The notes: generated by a model not told the origin, from the sequence alone. DNA of 9,961 bases from an uncultured Haemophilus sp. (GCF_937976265.1 NZ_CALJRX010000278.1:1-9961), one strand, 5' to 3'. Positions 1 to 6,117 are shown, counted from the first letter of the stretch. A program made the numbers and translations.

Positions 1-10
1 TGCTTTAGGT

Positions 11-469
11 ATGATTTATATCCTATTATTTATAACTCTAGCTACCGTGGGAAATGGATTTAAGTTACAAAGAATGATATTAAAACCTACAGGAATTGCT
101 CAAAGCCCATCACAAAGCGGATGGTACCTTTTGAAAAACGGAGATTTTCTAGAGTTGATAGAAAGTAATAAATACAAAAAACGCGTGAGAACTATTAATG
201 AAAGAACTTATACTTATATCAATGGGTATCTTATTTTTAATATCGGAAATATAAGAGTAATCTGCCCGCATGATTTTGAAACGACAGATAATCAGAAGAC
301 TAACGCTCAAAATTTAGATTTCTCTAGGTGCTTAAGCTTAACATCTGAAGATATTAAATTTATGAAAAGAGGTTTACCTAATAACGATAAAGGACTTGAT
401 GATAATAAAAAAGCGGATGTCAGTAAAGAGACTGAAAATAGCAAAGAAATTAAGGGCAATAAAAACTAA
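11..469 (+). CDS. Hypothetical membrane-associated protein, probably the 3' part of a longer gene
   Basis: I do not recognise this protein. From the first ATG it has 152 residues: a hydrophobic stretch at residues 1-14, a middle part of short beta-strand-like segments rich in Tyr and Ile (about 40-85), and a hydrophilic Lys/Asn/Asp/Glu-rich tail (about 125-152) ending in NKN. The frame stays open to the window edge (Ala-Leu-Gly before the Met) and no ribosome binding site fits in the ten bases upstream, so the ATG may be internal and the hydrophobic stretch the last membrane helix of a longer protein. Base composition is clearly more AT-rich than the glp genes, with many AAT, AAA and ATA codons, which suggests acquired or weakly constrained DNA. 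It converges on glpQ and shares a terminator with it. Two cysteines occur (ICPHD and SRCLS), with no known motif around them. Confidence 0.5.
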   Translation: MIYILLFITLATVGNGFKLQRMILKPTGIAQSPSQSGWYLLKNGDFLELIESNKYKKRVRTINERTYTYINGYLIFNIGNIRVICPHDFETTDNQKTNAQNLDFSRCLSLTSEDIKFMKRGLPNNDKGLDDNKKADVSKETENSKEIKGNKN

Positions 470-529
470 TGACTATAGAAAGTTCATGGGAGTAGTTTAT
501 GTTTTAGGACATTTATAGATATTAAGAAA

Positions 530-562
530 AGCGGTCAAAAATCAAACCGAATTTTGACCGCT
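530..562. terminator. Bidirectional hairpin terminator between the hypothetical ORF and glpQ
   Basis: Inverted repeat AGCGGTCAAAA (530-540) and TTTTGACCGCT (552-562), 11-bp perfect arms with an 11-nt loop. On the plus strand it is followed by CTTTTATT. On the minus strand it is followed by a T-rich run (the complement of 526-529 and beyond). It lies between two convergent genes and can serve both. The right arm read on the minus strand includes AAGAGCGGT (557-565), one base from the uptake signal AAGTGCGGT. Confidence 0.8.
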
Positions 563-585
563 CTTTTATTACTTTTACTTACGTA

Positions 586-1671
586 TTATTTTTGTTTTTT
601 CAAAAACTCAACGCCAGTATCTGGGAAGTCGGTGAATACACCGGTTGCACCAGATTTATTAAATAATGCATCGTACATTTGATTTACGTCAGTGAAGAAT
701 TCAGGTAACGCATCTTTACGTACAGTGTATGGGTGTAATTCCACTTTGTATTGTGCGAGTTCTTTCACTAATGGGGTGTACACGATGTTGCCTGGTTTAG
801 ATTTTTCTTTATCCACTAACATGTACCAGCCTGGGCCAACGCCGTCAGCATATTTCACCACTTCTGCCATTGCACCTGGTTTGAACATCCAATCGTAATC
901 GTAGTTCACCCATTTGCCTTTCGCATCTTTTTCTTCAGTTTCATGCCAGTCGGTGTATGCCACTAATTGAACAAGTTTTAAATCCATGCCCATTTTTGGT
1001 AGCAATTCGTTTTTAATACGTTTTAACTCATTGAAGTCGAAGGTTTGTAAGTAAACCATGTCAGATTTCTTGTCGTAACCGTATTTTTTCAACACTTTAA
1101 GGGTTTCAACTGCAATGTCTTTGCCATTTTGGTGGTGGAACCAAGGGGCTTTGATTTCAGGGTAGATACCCACTTTTTTACCAGTCGATTTTTCTAAACC
1201 TTGGATGAATTCTAACTCATCTTCAAAAGTATGGATTTTGAAGTGGGATTTCCAAATTGGGAAACGGCCTGGATATACTGCAACTTGTTTTCCATCTTTG
1301 GTTTCAAAGTTTTCAGTCATTTCTAAACTTTGAATTTCTTTTAAGGTGAAGTCGATGACATAGTAACGACCATCTTTACGATGACGATTTGGGAATTTTT
1401 TCGCCACGTCAGTTAAACCGTCTAAGAAGTGGTCATGGATAACAACTAAACGACCATCTTTTGTCATCGCTAAGTCTTGTTCTAAGTAGTCTGCGTGTTG
1501 TGCAAATGCAAGCGCTTTAGATTCAAGCGTATGCTCTGGTAAGTAACCACTTGCACCACGGTGAGCAATGATAATTTTGTCTGATTTCATAGTGTCCACA
1601 GAAGAGTGTGCGCTACATCCTGCAAGTACGCCTGCAGCTAATAAAGAAAGCGCTAAAGTTTTGAGTTTCAT
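586..1671 (-). CDS. glpQ: Glycerophosphodiester phosphodiesterase lipoprotein (GlpQ / protein D)
   Basis: Hydrolyses glycerophosphodiesters such as glycerophosphocholine to G3P plus the free alcohol, at the cell envelope. The 361 residues match H. influenzae protein D (Hpd, 364 aa as I recall it) along the whole length, with a shorter, different stretch just after the lipobox. It starts with a lipoprotein signal: Lys-rich n-region, hydrophobic core and LAGC with Cys19 as the lipidated residue. The GDPD core follows: HRGASG with His37, Glu64 and Asp66 in LEQD (metal ligands), and His79 in VIHDH (acid/base). A good ribosome binding site, AAGGAG (1680-1685), lies 8 nt before the ATG. The stop codon of the propeller gene is 17 bp upstream, so the two are probably cotranscribed. 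In H. influenzae this enzyme helps obtain host choline for lipooligosaccharide; that role is carried over by homology only. Confidence 0.97.
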   Translation of the reverse strand: MKLKTLALSLLAAGVLAGCSAHSSVDTMKSDKIIIAHRGASGYLPEHTLESKALAFAQHADYLEQDLAMTKDGRLVVIHDHFLDGLTDVAKKFPNRHRKDGRYYVIDFTLKEIQSLEMTENFETKDGKQVAVYPGRFPIWKSHFKIHTFEDELEFIQGLEKSTGKKVGIYPEIKAPWFHHQNGKDIAVETLKVLKKYGYDKKSDMVYLQTFDFNELKRIKNELLPKMGMDLKLVQLVAYTDWHETEEKDAKGKWVNYDYDWMFKPGAMAEVVKYADGVGPGWYMLVDKEKSKPGNIVYTPLVKELAQYKVELHPYTVRKDALPEFFTDVNQMYDALFNKSGATGVFTDFPDTGVEFLKKQK

Positions 1672-1688
1672 TGTGTGTTCTCCTTGAT

Positions 1689-2600
1689 TTACTTATTACA
1701 TCTTGGTTTCATGTCGTAAAAATAGATTTCGCTAATTTCACGGTCATATCCTGGATAAAATCCTTTTGGCATCCCTAACACAATTTGTTTGCCTCGGTTT
1801 GCATGGACAAGTAGTTGTTTGGTTTTCGGATTAATATTCAAGCCTTCGACTTCGCCAACATCTCGAATATCATCTAATGTTTTTTCTAAAACAACGCGAG
1901 CTTCATTATTTTTATCTGAGATTTCTACACGATAAATATGATCGGGTTCTTTTTCATCTGCCGTACCGTCATCAGCGGTGACATAGAGATCGCCATTGTA
2001 GGCATAAACCCCTTGAATCCATTGTGGAACAGGTTGTAAATGTACTTTACGTTTATATTTGCCGGTTGAAAGATCATATTCATATAAATAGCGGCCACTT
2101 TCCTCTCCCACCCAAGATGCCATCCAAACTGAATTGTGAACGGTATCTACGGTGATGCCGGAAACTTCGACTTGACCTGACTCAGGATTAAAATCAACTG
2201 ATCTTTTTAACGCGAGGGTTTCGGGATCGTGAATCGCAATTTGAATATTTTTACCTACGCCAGCATCAAACCATTCAGAGGAAACATAAAGTTCATTGTT
2301 GTAGATATCAATGTCGCCAATGTGATTGGCTTCCTTTTGGTAGCCGACAAAAGGATCTTTATTTTCTTTAATCAGTTTTCCATCCATATCATATTTAGAT
2401 AGGGTTTTACTGCCTGATACATATAAATATTGACCATCAGTGGTAATGCCTTGACGTCCGTTGACTTCGAGCACCTTGTCTAATTTATAAGTATAAGCGG
2501 GGAGTGCTGAACGATAGGGTGCTTCACAAGTTTGATTTGCTAATGCTACATTTGCCATAATTGCCGCGCCTAACATAATGGTTAATTTATTCAATTTCAT
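1689..2600 (-). CDS. Exported beta-propeller-like protein of unknown function, linked to glpQ
   Basis: 303 residues from the ATG at 2600. The first 21 form a Sec signal peptide ending VALA before NQTC. The mature part has repeated blade-like segments: QGITTDGQYLYV (50-61), GDIDIYNNELYV (95-106), SGITVD with VWMAS (147-162), QGVYAYNGDLYV (196-207) and VEGLNINP (251-258). They are about 44-56 residues apart, as expected of a five- or six-bladed propeller. Its only two cysteines are at the mature ends (Cys25 and Cys301), well placed for a disulphide that closes the ring. I see no lipobox, haem site or familiar hydrolase triad. The stop lies 17 bp before glpQ, so an operon is likely and the job may concern glycerophosphodiester use outside the inner membrane; that is inference. 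Alternatives are a YncE/NHL-like binding protein or a lactonase-like enzyme. The GTG at 2603 is only 5 nt from the ribosome binding site and is a less likely start. Confidence 0.8.
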   Translation of the reverse strand: MKLNKLTIMLGAAIMANVALANQTCEAPYRSALPAYTYKLDKVLEVNGRQGITTDGQYLYVSGSKTLSKYDMDGKLIKENKDPFVGYQKEANHIGDIDIYNNELYVSSEWFDAGVGKNIQIAIHDPETLALKRSVDFNPESGQVEVSGITVDTVHNSVWMASWVGEESGRYLYEYDLSTGKYKRKVHLQPVPQWIQGVYAYNGDLYVTADDGTADEKEPDHIYRVEISDKNNEARVVLEKTLDDIRDVGEVEGLNINPKTKQLLVHANRGKQIVLGMPKGFYPGYDREISEIYFYDMKPRCNK

Positions 2601-2608
2601 CACATTAT

Positions 2609-2616
2609 CTCCTTTT
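2609..2616 (-). promoter_or_regulatory. Ribosome binding site deciding the start of the propeller gene
   Basis: AAAAGGAG on the minus strand lies 8 nt before the ATG at 2600-2598 and only 5 nt before the GTG at 2603-2601. The ATG with normal spacing also begins the signal peptide cleanly (MKLNK). The uptake signal AAGTGCGGT (2618-2626) sits immediately upstream in the leader. Confidence 0.75.
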
Positions 2617-2617
2617 A

Positions 2618-2626
2618 AAGTGCGGT
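2618..2626 (+). repeat. DNA uptake signal sequence (Hin-type USS)
   Basis: Exact AAGTGCGGT followed by an AT-rich stretch, as in the Haemophilus uptake signal. It lies in the short gap between glpT and the propeller gene, just upstream of that gene's ribosome binding site, as a single copy rather than as a hairpin pair. Confidence 0.85.
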
Positions 2627-2651
2627 TAAAAATTCAGTTGTTTTTTGTAAT

Positions 2652-2684
2652 AAAAAAGGCGGCAAGCCTTCGCCTGTCGCCTTT
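2652..2684 (-). terminator. Rho-independent terminator of glpT
   Basis: Read on the minus strand just after the glpT stop: AAAGGCG (2684-2678) pairs with CGCCTTT (2661-2655). An inner CAGGC/GCTTG stem contains one G·T pair, the loop is GAAG, and a run of six T follows (2657-2652). This stem-loop with its T-tract separates glpT from the propeller-glpQ pair, so those two genes need read-through or a promoter of their own. Confidence 0.85.
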
Positions 2685-2694
2685 AATTTATAGA

Positions 2695-4134
2695 TTATTT
2701 ACCGTAGGTATCGCCTAATTTGGCTTTATGTTTACCTTCTTCAACCATTACGATGAAGAGTAATAACACCGCTAAGATACCACCGCCGATCATGACGTAG
2801 AAACCGCCGTCCCAGCCGTAGTGTTCTGCTGCCCAACCGATAACAACTGAAGCTGACACAGTACCACCTAAGTAACCGAATAAACCGGTGAAACCTGCAG
2901 CTGTACCTGCTGCTTTTTTCGGTGCAAGCTCAAGAGCGTGTAAGCCGATTAACATTACTGGGCCGTAGATTAAGAAGCCGATTAAGGTCATTAAGATGAA
3001 GTCAGTTAATTGATATGGGTTTTCATACCAAGCTGCATAGTTTGCAAGTTCTGCTTCTGGTGTAGCTGGGTTCATCCAGTATGCCACTACAGCTGCTGTA
3101 GTTAAGATCATGAAGATGAAACCGGTTAAACCACGTTTACCTTTGAATACATGGTCAGATACCCAACCACAAAGTAATGTACCTGGAACCGCTGCTAATT
3201 CATAAATGGTGTATGCCCATGCGGTACCTTTGATGTTGAAGTGTTTTACTTCACTTAAGTAAACTGGAGACCATTTTAATACGCCGTAGCGGATTAAGTA
3301 TACGAATACGTTAGCAATCGCGATGTACCATAACAATTTGTTTTTCAATACATAAGTTACGAAGATTTCTTTTGTACTTAAATCGTTTTCGTAAGTTTTT
3401 TCGTTATAGTCATCTGGGTAGTCATTACGCCATTTTTCGATTGATGGTAAACCACAAGATTGCGGAGTATCACGCATGACGAAGTAAACTGGAATTGCAC
3501 AGATCATTGCTGCAATACCCGGATAGTAGAGGGATTGTTGCCAAATGTCTTTTGCTTGTGCTTCGATACCATGAGTGCTGAAGAATACGGCACTTGCCAA
3601 TAGCACCATTGCACCCGGCATCATACCACCGATGTTGTGCGCGGTATTCCAGATAGATACGATAGTACCGCGTTCTGATTTAGACCACCAGTGTACCATT
3701 GTACGACCACATGGAGGCCAACCCATACCTTGGAACCAACCATTTAAGAAGATCATTAACCACATGATGGCAATGCCTGAAGTTGCCCATGGGAATAAAC
3801 CCATCATGGTCATACAAAGACCAGAAAGCAATAAACCAAATGGTAAGAATACGCGAGGGTTCGAACGGTCAGACATACCTGCCATTACGAACTTAGATAA
3901 ACCGTAGGCAAGACCAGCCGCTGAGCCGATAACACCTAGTTGCGCTTTTGTGTACAAGCCCTGTTGAATTAAACCGGGTTGTGCTAAGTCAAAGTTTGCA
4001 CGTACAAAATAGTAAGCGGCATAACCAAAGAAGATCCCTGCAAACACTTGCCAACGTAAGCGTTTATACGTGGAATCAATTTTCTCCGCTGGAAGTTCCG
4101 CAATATGCGGCGCGGGTTTAAATGGTCCAAACAT
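2695..4134 (-). CDS. glpT: Glycerol-3-phosphate:phosphate antiporter GlpT
   Basis: Major facilitator superfamily transporter (organophosphate:Pi antiporter family) of the inner membrane that imports G3P in exchange for phosphate. It has 479 residues against 452 in E. coli GlpT. The extra length is mainly in two hydrophilic loops, around STHGIEAQ and around PEAELANYAAWY. The family signature is intact: FKPAPH at the N terminus, GYAAYYFVRANF with the substrate Arg45, SDRSNPRVFLP, GWFQGMGWPPCGRTMVHWW, His166 in TAHNIGG, MRDTPQSCGLP, Arg282 in VYLIRYG (the partner of Arg45) and LAPKKAAGTAAGFTGLFGYLGG. About twelve membrane helices can be traced. Residue 46 is Ala where E. coli has Lys. The ribosome binding site GGAG (4142-4145) is 7 nt before the ATG. 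It is divergent from glpABC and shares a CRP-controlled region with it. Confidence 0.98.
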   Translation of the reverse strand: MFGPFKPAPHIAELPAEKIDSTYKRLRWQVFAGIFFGYAAYYFVRANFDLAQPGLIQQGLYTKAQLGVIGSAAGLAYGLSKFVMAGMSDRSNPRVFLPFGLLLSGLCMTMMGLFPWATSGIAIMWLMIFLNGWFQGMGWPPCGRTMVHWWSKSERGTIVSIWNTAHNIGGMMPGAMVLLASAVFFSTHGIEAQAKDIWQQSLYYPGIAAMICAIPVYFVMRDTPQSCGLPSIEKWRNDYPDDYNEKTYENDLSTKEIFVTYVLKNKLLWYIAIANVFVYLIRYGVLKWSPVYLSEVKHFNIKGTAWAYTIYELAAVPGTLLCGWVSDHVFKGKRGLTGFIFMILTTAAVVAYWMNPATPEAELANYAAWYENPYQLTDFILMTLIGFLIYGPVMLIGLHALELAPKKAAGTAAGFTGLFGYLGGTVSASVVIGWAAEHYGWDGGFYVMIGGGILAVLLLFIVMVEEGKHKAKLGDTYGK

Positions 4135-4169
4135 AATTTCTCTCCAAAATCATTTTAATTATGAGTCCA

Positions 4170-4183
4170 CCCCGATAATGGGG
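4170..4183 (-). other. Short G/C-clamped hairpin in the glpT leader
   Basis: CCCC-ATTATC-GGGG on the minus strand, the only G/C-rich spot in an otherwise AT-rich leader. If transcription starts near 4185, as the -10 at 4193-4198 would give, this hairpin lies almost at the 5' end of the glpT mRNA, where such stems can slow RNA decay. The stem is only four pairs, so the function is uncertain. Confidence 0.35.
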
Positions 4184-4192
4184 ATAGCGTGC

Positions 4193-4198
4193 ATGATA
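4193..4198 (-). promoter_or_regulatory. Candidate -10 element of the glpT promoter
   Basis: TATCAT on the minus strand matches TATAAT at five of six bases. The start site would be near 4185, which puts the CRP palindrome at 4238-4253 about 60 bp upstream, close to the class I position of -61.5. There is no good -35 (CTTTTT at the expected place), as is usual for CRP-dependent promoters. A weaker alternative, TAATTT at 4216-4211, would give class II spacing of about -41.5. Confidence 0.5.
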
Positions 4199-4237
4199 AA
4201 ATAAAAATAGAAATTAAAAAGAGAAATAATTCAAAAA

Positions 4238-4253
4238 TGTGATGCATTTCACA
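4238..4253. promoter_or_regulatory. CRP binding site 1 (glpT-proximal)
   Basis: TGTGATGCATTTCACA is a perfect match to the CRP core TGTGA-N6-TCACA, flanked by A/T as the 22-bp consensus prefers. Its distance from the candidate glpT -10 elements fits an activator. Regulation of glp transport genes by cAMP-CRP is known in enteric bacteria, and CRP of Haemophilus uses the same core. Confidence 0.88.
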
Positions 4254-4268
4254 AAATATTTTTTAACA

Positions 4269-4288
4269 AATGAGCGAATTCGAAAATT
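4269..4288. promoter_or_regulatory. Candidate GlpR operator 1
   Basis: This 20-bp stretch fits the E. coli GlpR consensus as I recall it (WATGTTCGWT followed by AWCGAACATW) at 15 of 20 positions, including both CG dinucleotides at the expected spacing. It ends one base before CRP site 2, so repressor and activator would bind side by side. The glpR gene is not in the window, so the link is inference from motif and context. Confidence 0.55.
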
Positions 4289-4289
4289 G

Positions 4290-4305
4290 TGTGATCTATC
4301 TCACA
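4290..4305. promoter_or_regulatory. CRP binding site 2 (glpA-proximal)
   Basis: TGTGATCTATCTCACA is a second perfect TGTGA-N6-TCACA. Its centre at 4297.5 is 52 bp from that of site 1, close to five helical turns, so the two dimers lie roughly on the same face. It is about 41 bp upstream of the start site predicted from the -10 at 4326-4331, the classic class II position where CRP replaces the -35. A dual CRP/FNR role was considered but the match to TTGAT-N4-ATCAA is poor. Confidence 0.9.
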
Positions 4306-4309
4306 AAAC

Positions 4310-4329
4310 AGCTTTCTTTTTCGCTCATA
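4310..4329. promoter_or_regulatory. Candidate GlpR operator 2 overlapping the glpA -10
   Basis: Read on the minus strand this fits the same 20-bp GlpR consensus at about 13 of 20 positions and contains ATGAGCGAA, the exact half-site also found at 4270-4278 in the opposite orientation. It overlaps the CATAAT -10 element, so a bound repressor would block RNA polymerase. It is the weaker of the two operator calls by consensus; the shared 9-mer supports it. Confidence 0.42.
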
Positions 4330-4331
4330 AT
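4326..4331 (+). promoter_or_regulatory. Candidate -10 element of the glpABC promoter
   Basis: CATAAT matches TATAAT at five of six positions. The predicted start near 4338-4339 puts CRP site 2 at about -41.5, a class II arrangement. The leader to the preferred glpA start at 4426 would be roughly 87 nt. Confidence 0.6.
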
Positions 4332-4413
4332 GTTGTGAATTTAACCGCTCTCCCATACAATAACCATGGAATTTGCAACAGTTTTTACGTTTCTTTTTAT
4401 TAATATTTTGGCT

Positions 4414-4420
4414 TTGGGGG
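4414..4420 (+). promoter_or_regulatory. Ribosome binding site supporting the glpA start at 4426
   Basis: TTGGGGG ends 5 nt before the ATG at 4426. It is a variant of the AGGAGG type, but far better than what precedes the in-frame ATG at 4366 (CATACAATAACC, with no purine run). Confidence 0.6.
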
Positions 4421-4425
4421 TAACA

Positions 4426-6117
4426 ATGGGATTATCGCCTAATATGTATCGTGATGTGGGTGATTTTTCACCTATCTCGACGGATGTGATTATCATTGGT
4501 GGCGGTGCAACAGGTGCGGGGATTGCTCGTGACTGCGCATTGCGTGGAATTAACTGTATTTTATTAGAGCGTCGTGATATTGCGACAGGCGCGACAGGCC
4601 GTAATCACGGGTTGTTACATAGTGGTGCGCGTTATGCGGTAAACGATCAGGAATCAGCAGAAGAATGTATTAAAGAAAATAAAATTCTGCGCAATATCGC
4701 TCGTCACTGTGTGGATGAAACGGAAGGTTTATTTATCACCTTACCTGAAGATTCCCTTGATTATCAAAAAACGTTCATCGAAAGTTGTACCAAATCCGGT
4801 ATTGAGGCTGTCGCCATTGATCCTAAACTTGCCCAGATTATGGAACCATCAGTAAACCCAGATTTAGTGGGTGCTGTTGTTGTGCCAGATGGTTCAATCG
4901 ATCCTTTCCGTTTGACGGCTTCTAATGTGATGGATGCGACCGAAAATGGCGCGAAAATGTTCACTTATTGCGAAGTGAAAAATTTAATTCGCGAAGGTGG
5001 TAAAGTGATTGGTGTGGATGTTTACGATCACAAAAATCGCGTAAATCGCAAATTCTTTGCACCATTAGTCGTCAATGCAGGCGGTATTTGGGGACAAGGT
5101 ATTGCAGAATATGCGGATCTTAAAATCAAAATGTTCCCAGCCAAAGGCGCATTACTTGTCATGGGGCACCGCATCAACAAAATGGTCATTAACCGTTGTC
5201 GTAAACCGGCAGATGCGGACATTCTTGTGCCGGGTGATACCATTTGTGTTATTGGTACAACTTCTAGCCGTATTCCTTACGATCAAATTGATAACATGGA
5301 AGTCACTCCAGAAGAAGTGGATATCCTTTTCCGTGAAGGGGAAAAACTCGCACCAAGCTTGCGTCATACTCGTGTATTACGTGCTTATGCCGGTGTGCGT
5401 CCGTTAGTGGCGACAGATGATGACCCATCTGGTCGTAACGTAAGCCGTGGTATCGTGTTACTTGACCACGCAGAACGTGACGGCTTAGACGGCTTTATCA
5501 CTATCACTGGCGGTAAATTAATGACTTATCGCTTAATGGCTGAATGGGCAACGGATCTTGTTTGTAAAAAACTCAATAAAACAGCACGTTGTACAACTGC
5601 AGAGCGTCCATTACCGGGTTCAAGTGAAAGCCGTGCAGAAACCAATCAGAAAGTCATTTCACTTCCAAGTACGATTCGTTATTCAGCGGTGTATCGTCAT
5701 GGTTCTCGTGCAACTCGTTTATTAGATAAAGAACGTCTTGATCGTTCAATGGTGTGCGAATGTGAAGCGGTGACAGCAGGTGAAGTCCGTTATGCTGTTG
5801 ATGAATTAAATGTGAATAACTTAGTGGATTTACGTCGCCGTACTCGTGTGGGTATGGGGACTTGCCAAGCTGAGCTTTGCGCATGCCGTGCGGCGGGCTT
5901 AATGAACCGTTTTGAAGTGGCAACACCTCGTCAATCCACCATACAATTAACCTCCTTTATGGAAGAGCGTTGGCGCGGTATTGAGCCTATTGCATGGGGT
6001 GAAGCGATTCGTGAAGCCGAATTTACTTCATGGATGTATGGCAGTGTGTTGGGCTTAAACGATGTTCAACCGCTTGAAACTGACAAACAGCAAGGGACGG
6101 ATAACAATGAATTTTGA
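4426..6117 (+). CDS. glpA: Anaerobic glycerol-3-phosphate dehydrogenase, large FAD subunit GlpA
   Basis: Catalytic subunit that oxidises G3P to dihydroxyacetone phosphate and passes electrons to GlpB and GlpC, then to quinone, during anaerobic respiration. 563 residues. It has an FAD Rossmann motif (Gly25, Gly27, Gly30 in IIIGGGATGAG), ATGATGRNHGLLHSGARYAV, the DAO-type oxidoreductase core (SRGIVLLDHAERDGLDG, TITGGKLMTYRLMAEWA) and a C-terminal BFD-like [2Fe-2S] domain with Cys444 and Cys446 (CECEAV) and Cys480 and Cys485 (GTCQAELC). An in-frame ATG at 4366 would add 20 residues, mostly hydrophobic (FTFLFINILALGV). I reject it: no ribosome binding site, and E. coli GlpA (542 aa) and H. influenzae GlpA (563 aa as I recall it) lack this segment. 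It is first in glpABC, and its last 11 bases overlap glpB. Confidence 0.97.
   Translation: MGLSPNMYRDVGDFSPISTDVIIIGGGATGAGIARDCALRGINCILLERRDIATGATGRNHGLLHSGARYAVNDQESAEECIKENKILRNIARHCVDETEGLFITLPEDSLDYQKTFIESCTKSGIEAVAIDPKLAQIMEPSVNPDLVGAVVVPDGSIDPFRLTASNVMDATENGAKMFTYCEVKNLIREGGKVIGVDVYDHKNRVNRKFFAPLVVNAGGIWGQGIAEYADLKIKMFPAKGALLVMGHRINKMVINRCRKPADADILVPGDTICVIGTTSSRIPYDQIDNMEVTPEEVDILFREGEKLAPSLRHTRVLRAYAGVRPLVATDDDPSGRNVSRGIVLLDHAERDGLDGFITITGGKLMTYRLMAEWATDLVCKKLNKTARCTTAERPLPGSSESRAETNQKVISLPSTIRYSAVYRHGSRATRLLDKERLDRSMVCECEAVTAGEVRYAVDELNVNNLVDLRRRTRVGMGTCQAELCACRAAGLMNRFEVATPRQSTIQLTSFMEERWRGIEPIAWGEAIREAEFTSWMYGSVLGLNDVQPLETDKQQGTDNNEF
6092..6097 (+). promoter_or_regulatory. Ribosome binding site of glpB inside the end of glpA
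   Basis: AAGGGA lies within the last codons of glpA, about 9 nt before the ATG at 6107. It favours this start over the in-frame ATG at 6062, which would place 15 extra charged residues before the Rossmann fold. The 11-bp overlap of the two genes points to translational coupling. Confidence 0.55.

Noticed and set aside
692..898. Plus-strand open frame opposite glpQ
   Set aside because: It lies wholly inside glpQ on the other strand, has no ribosome binding site, and its residues look like a shadow of conserved codons.
3575..3907. 110-residue plus-strand open frame opposite glpT
   Set aside because: Mirror frame of a conserved transporter gene, with no domain, no start signal and no promoter.
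4288..4307. FNR box in front of glpA
   Set aside because: Expected from E. coli, but the fit to TTGAT-N4-ATCAA is poor (GTGAT-CTAT-CTCAC), while the same bases are a perfect CRP site.
4764..5407. Several open frames on both strands inside glpA
   Set aside because: They overlap a fully conserved coding gene and each other, with no ribosome binding sites; products of skewed codon use.
5654..5926. Minus-strand open frame of 90 residues inside the 3' half of glpA
   Set aside because: It covers the [2Fe-2S] domain codons of glpA, which explain the sequence fully.
6062..6106. Longer glpB start at 6062
   Set aside because: It adds 15 residues that are the out-of-frame reading of the glpA tail; the start at 6107 matches the family and puts the Rossmann motif at the N terminus.
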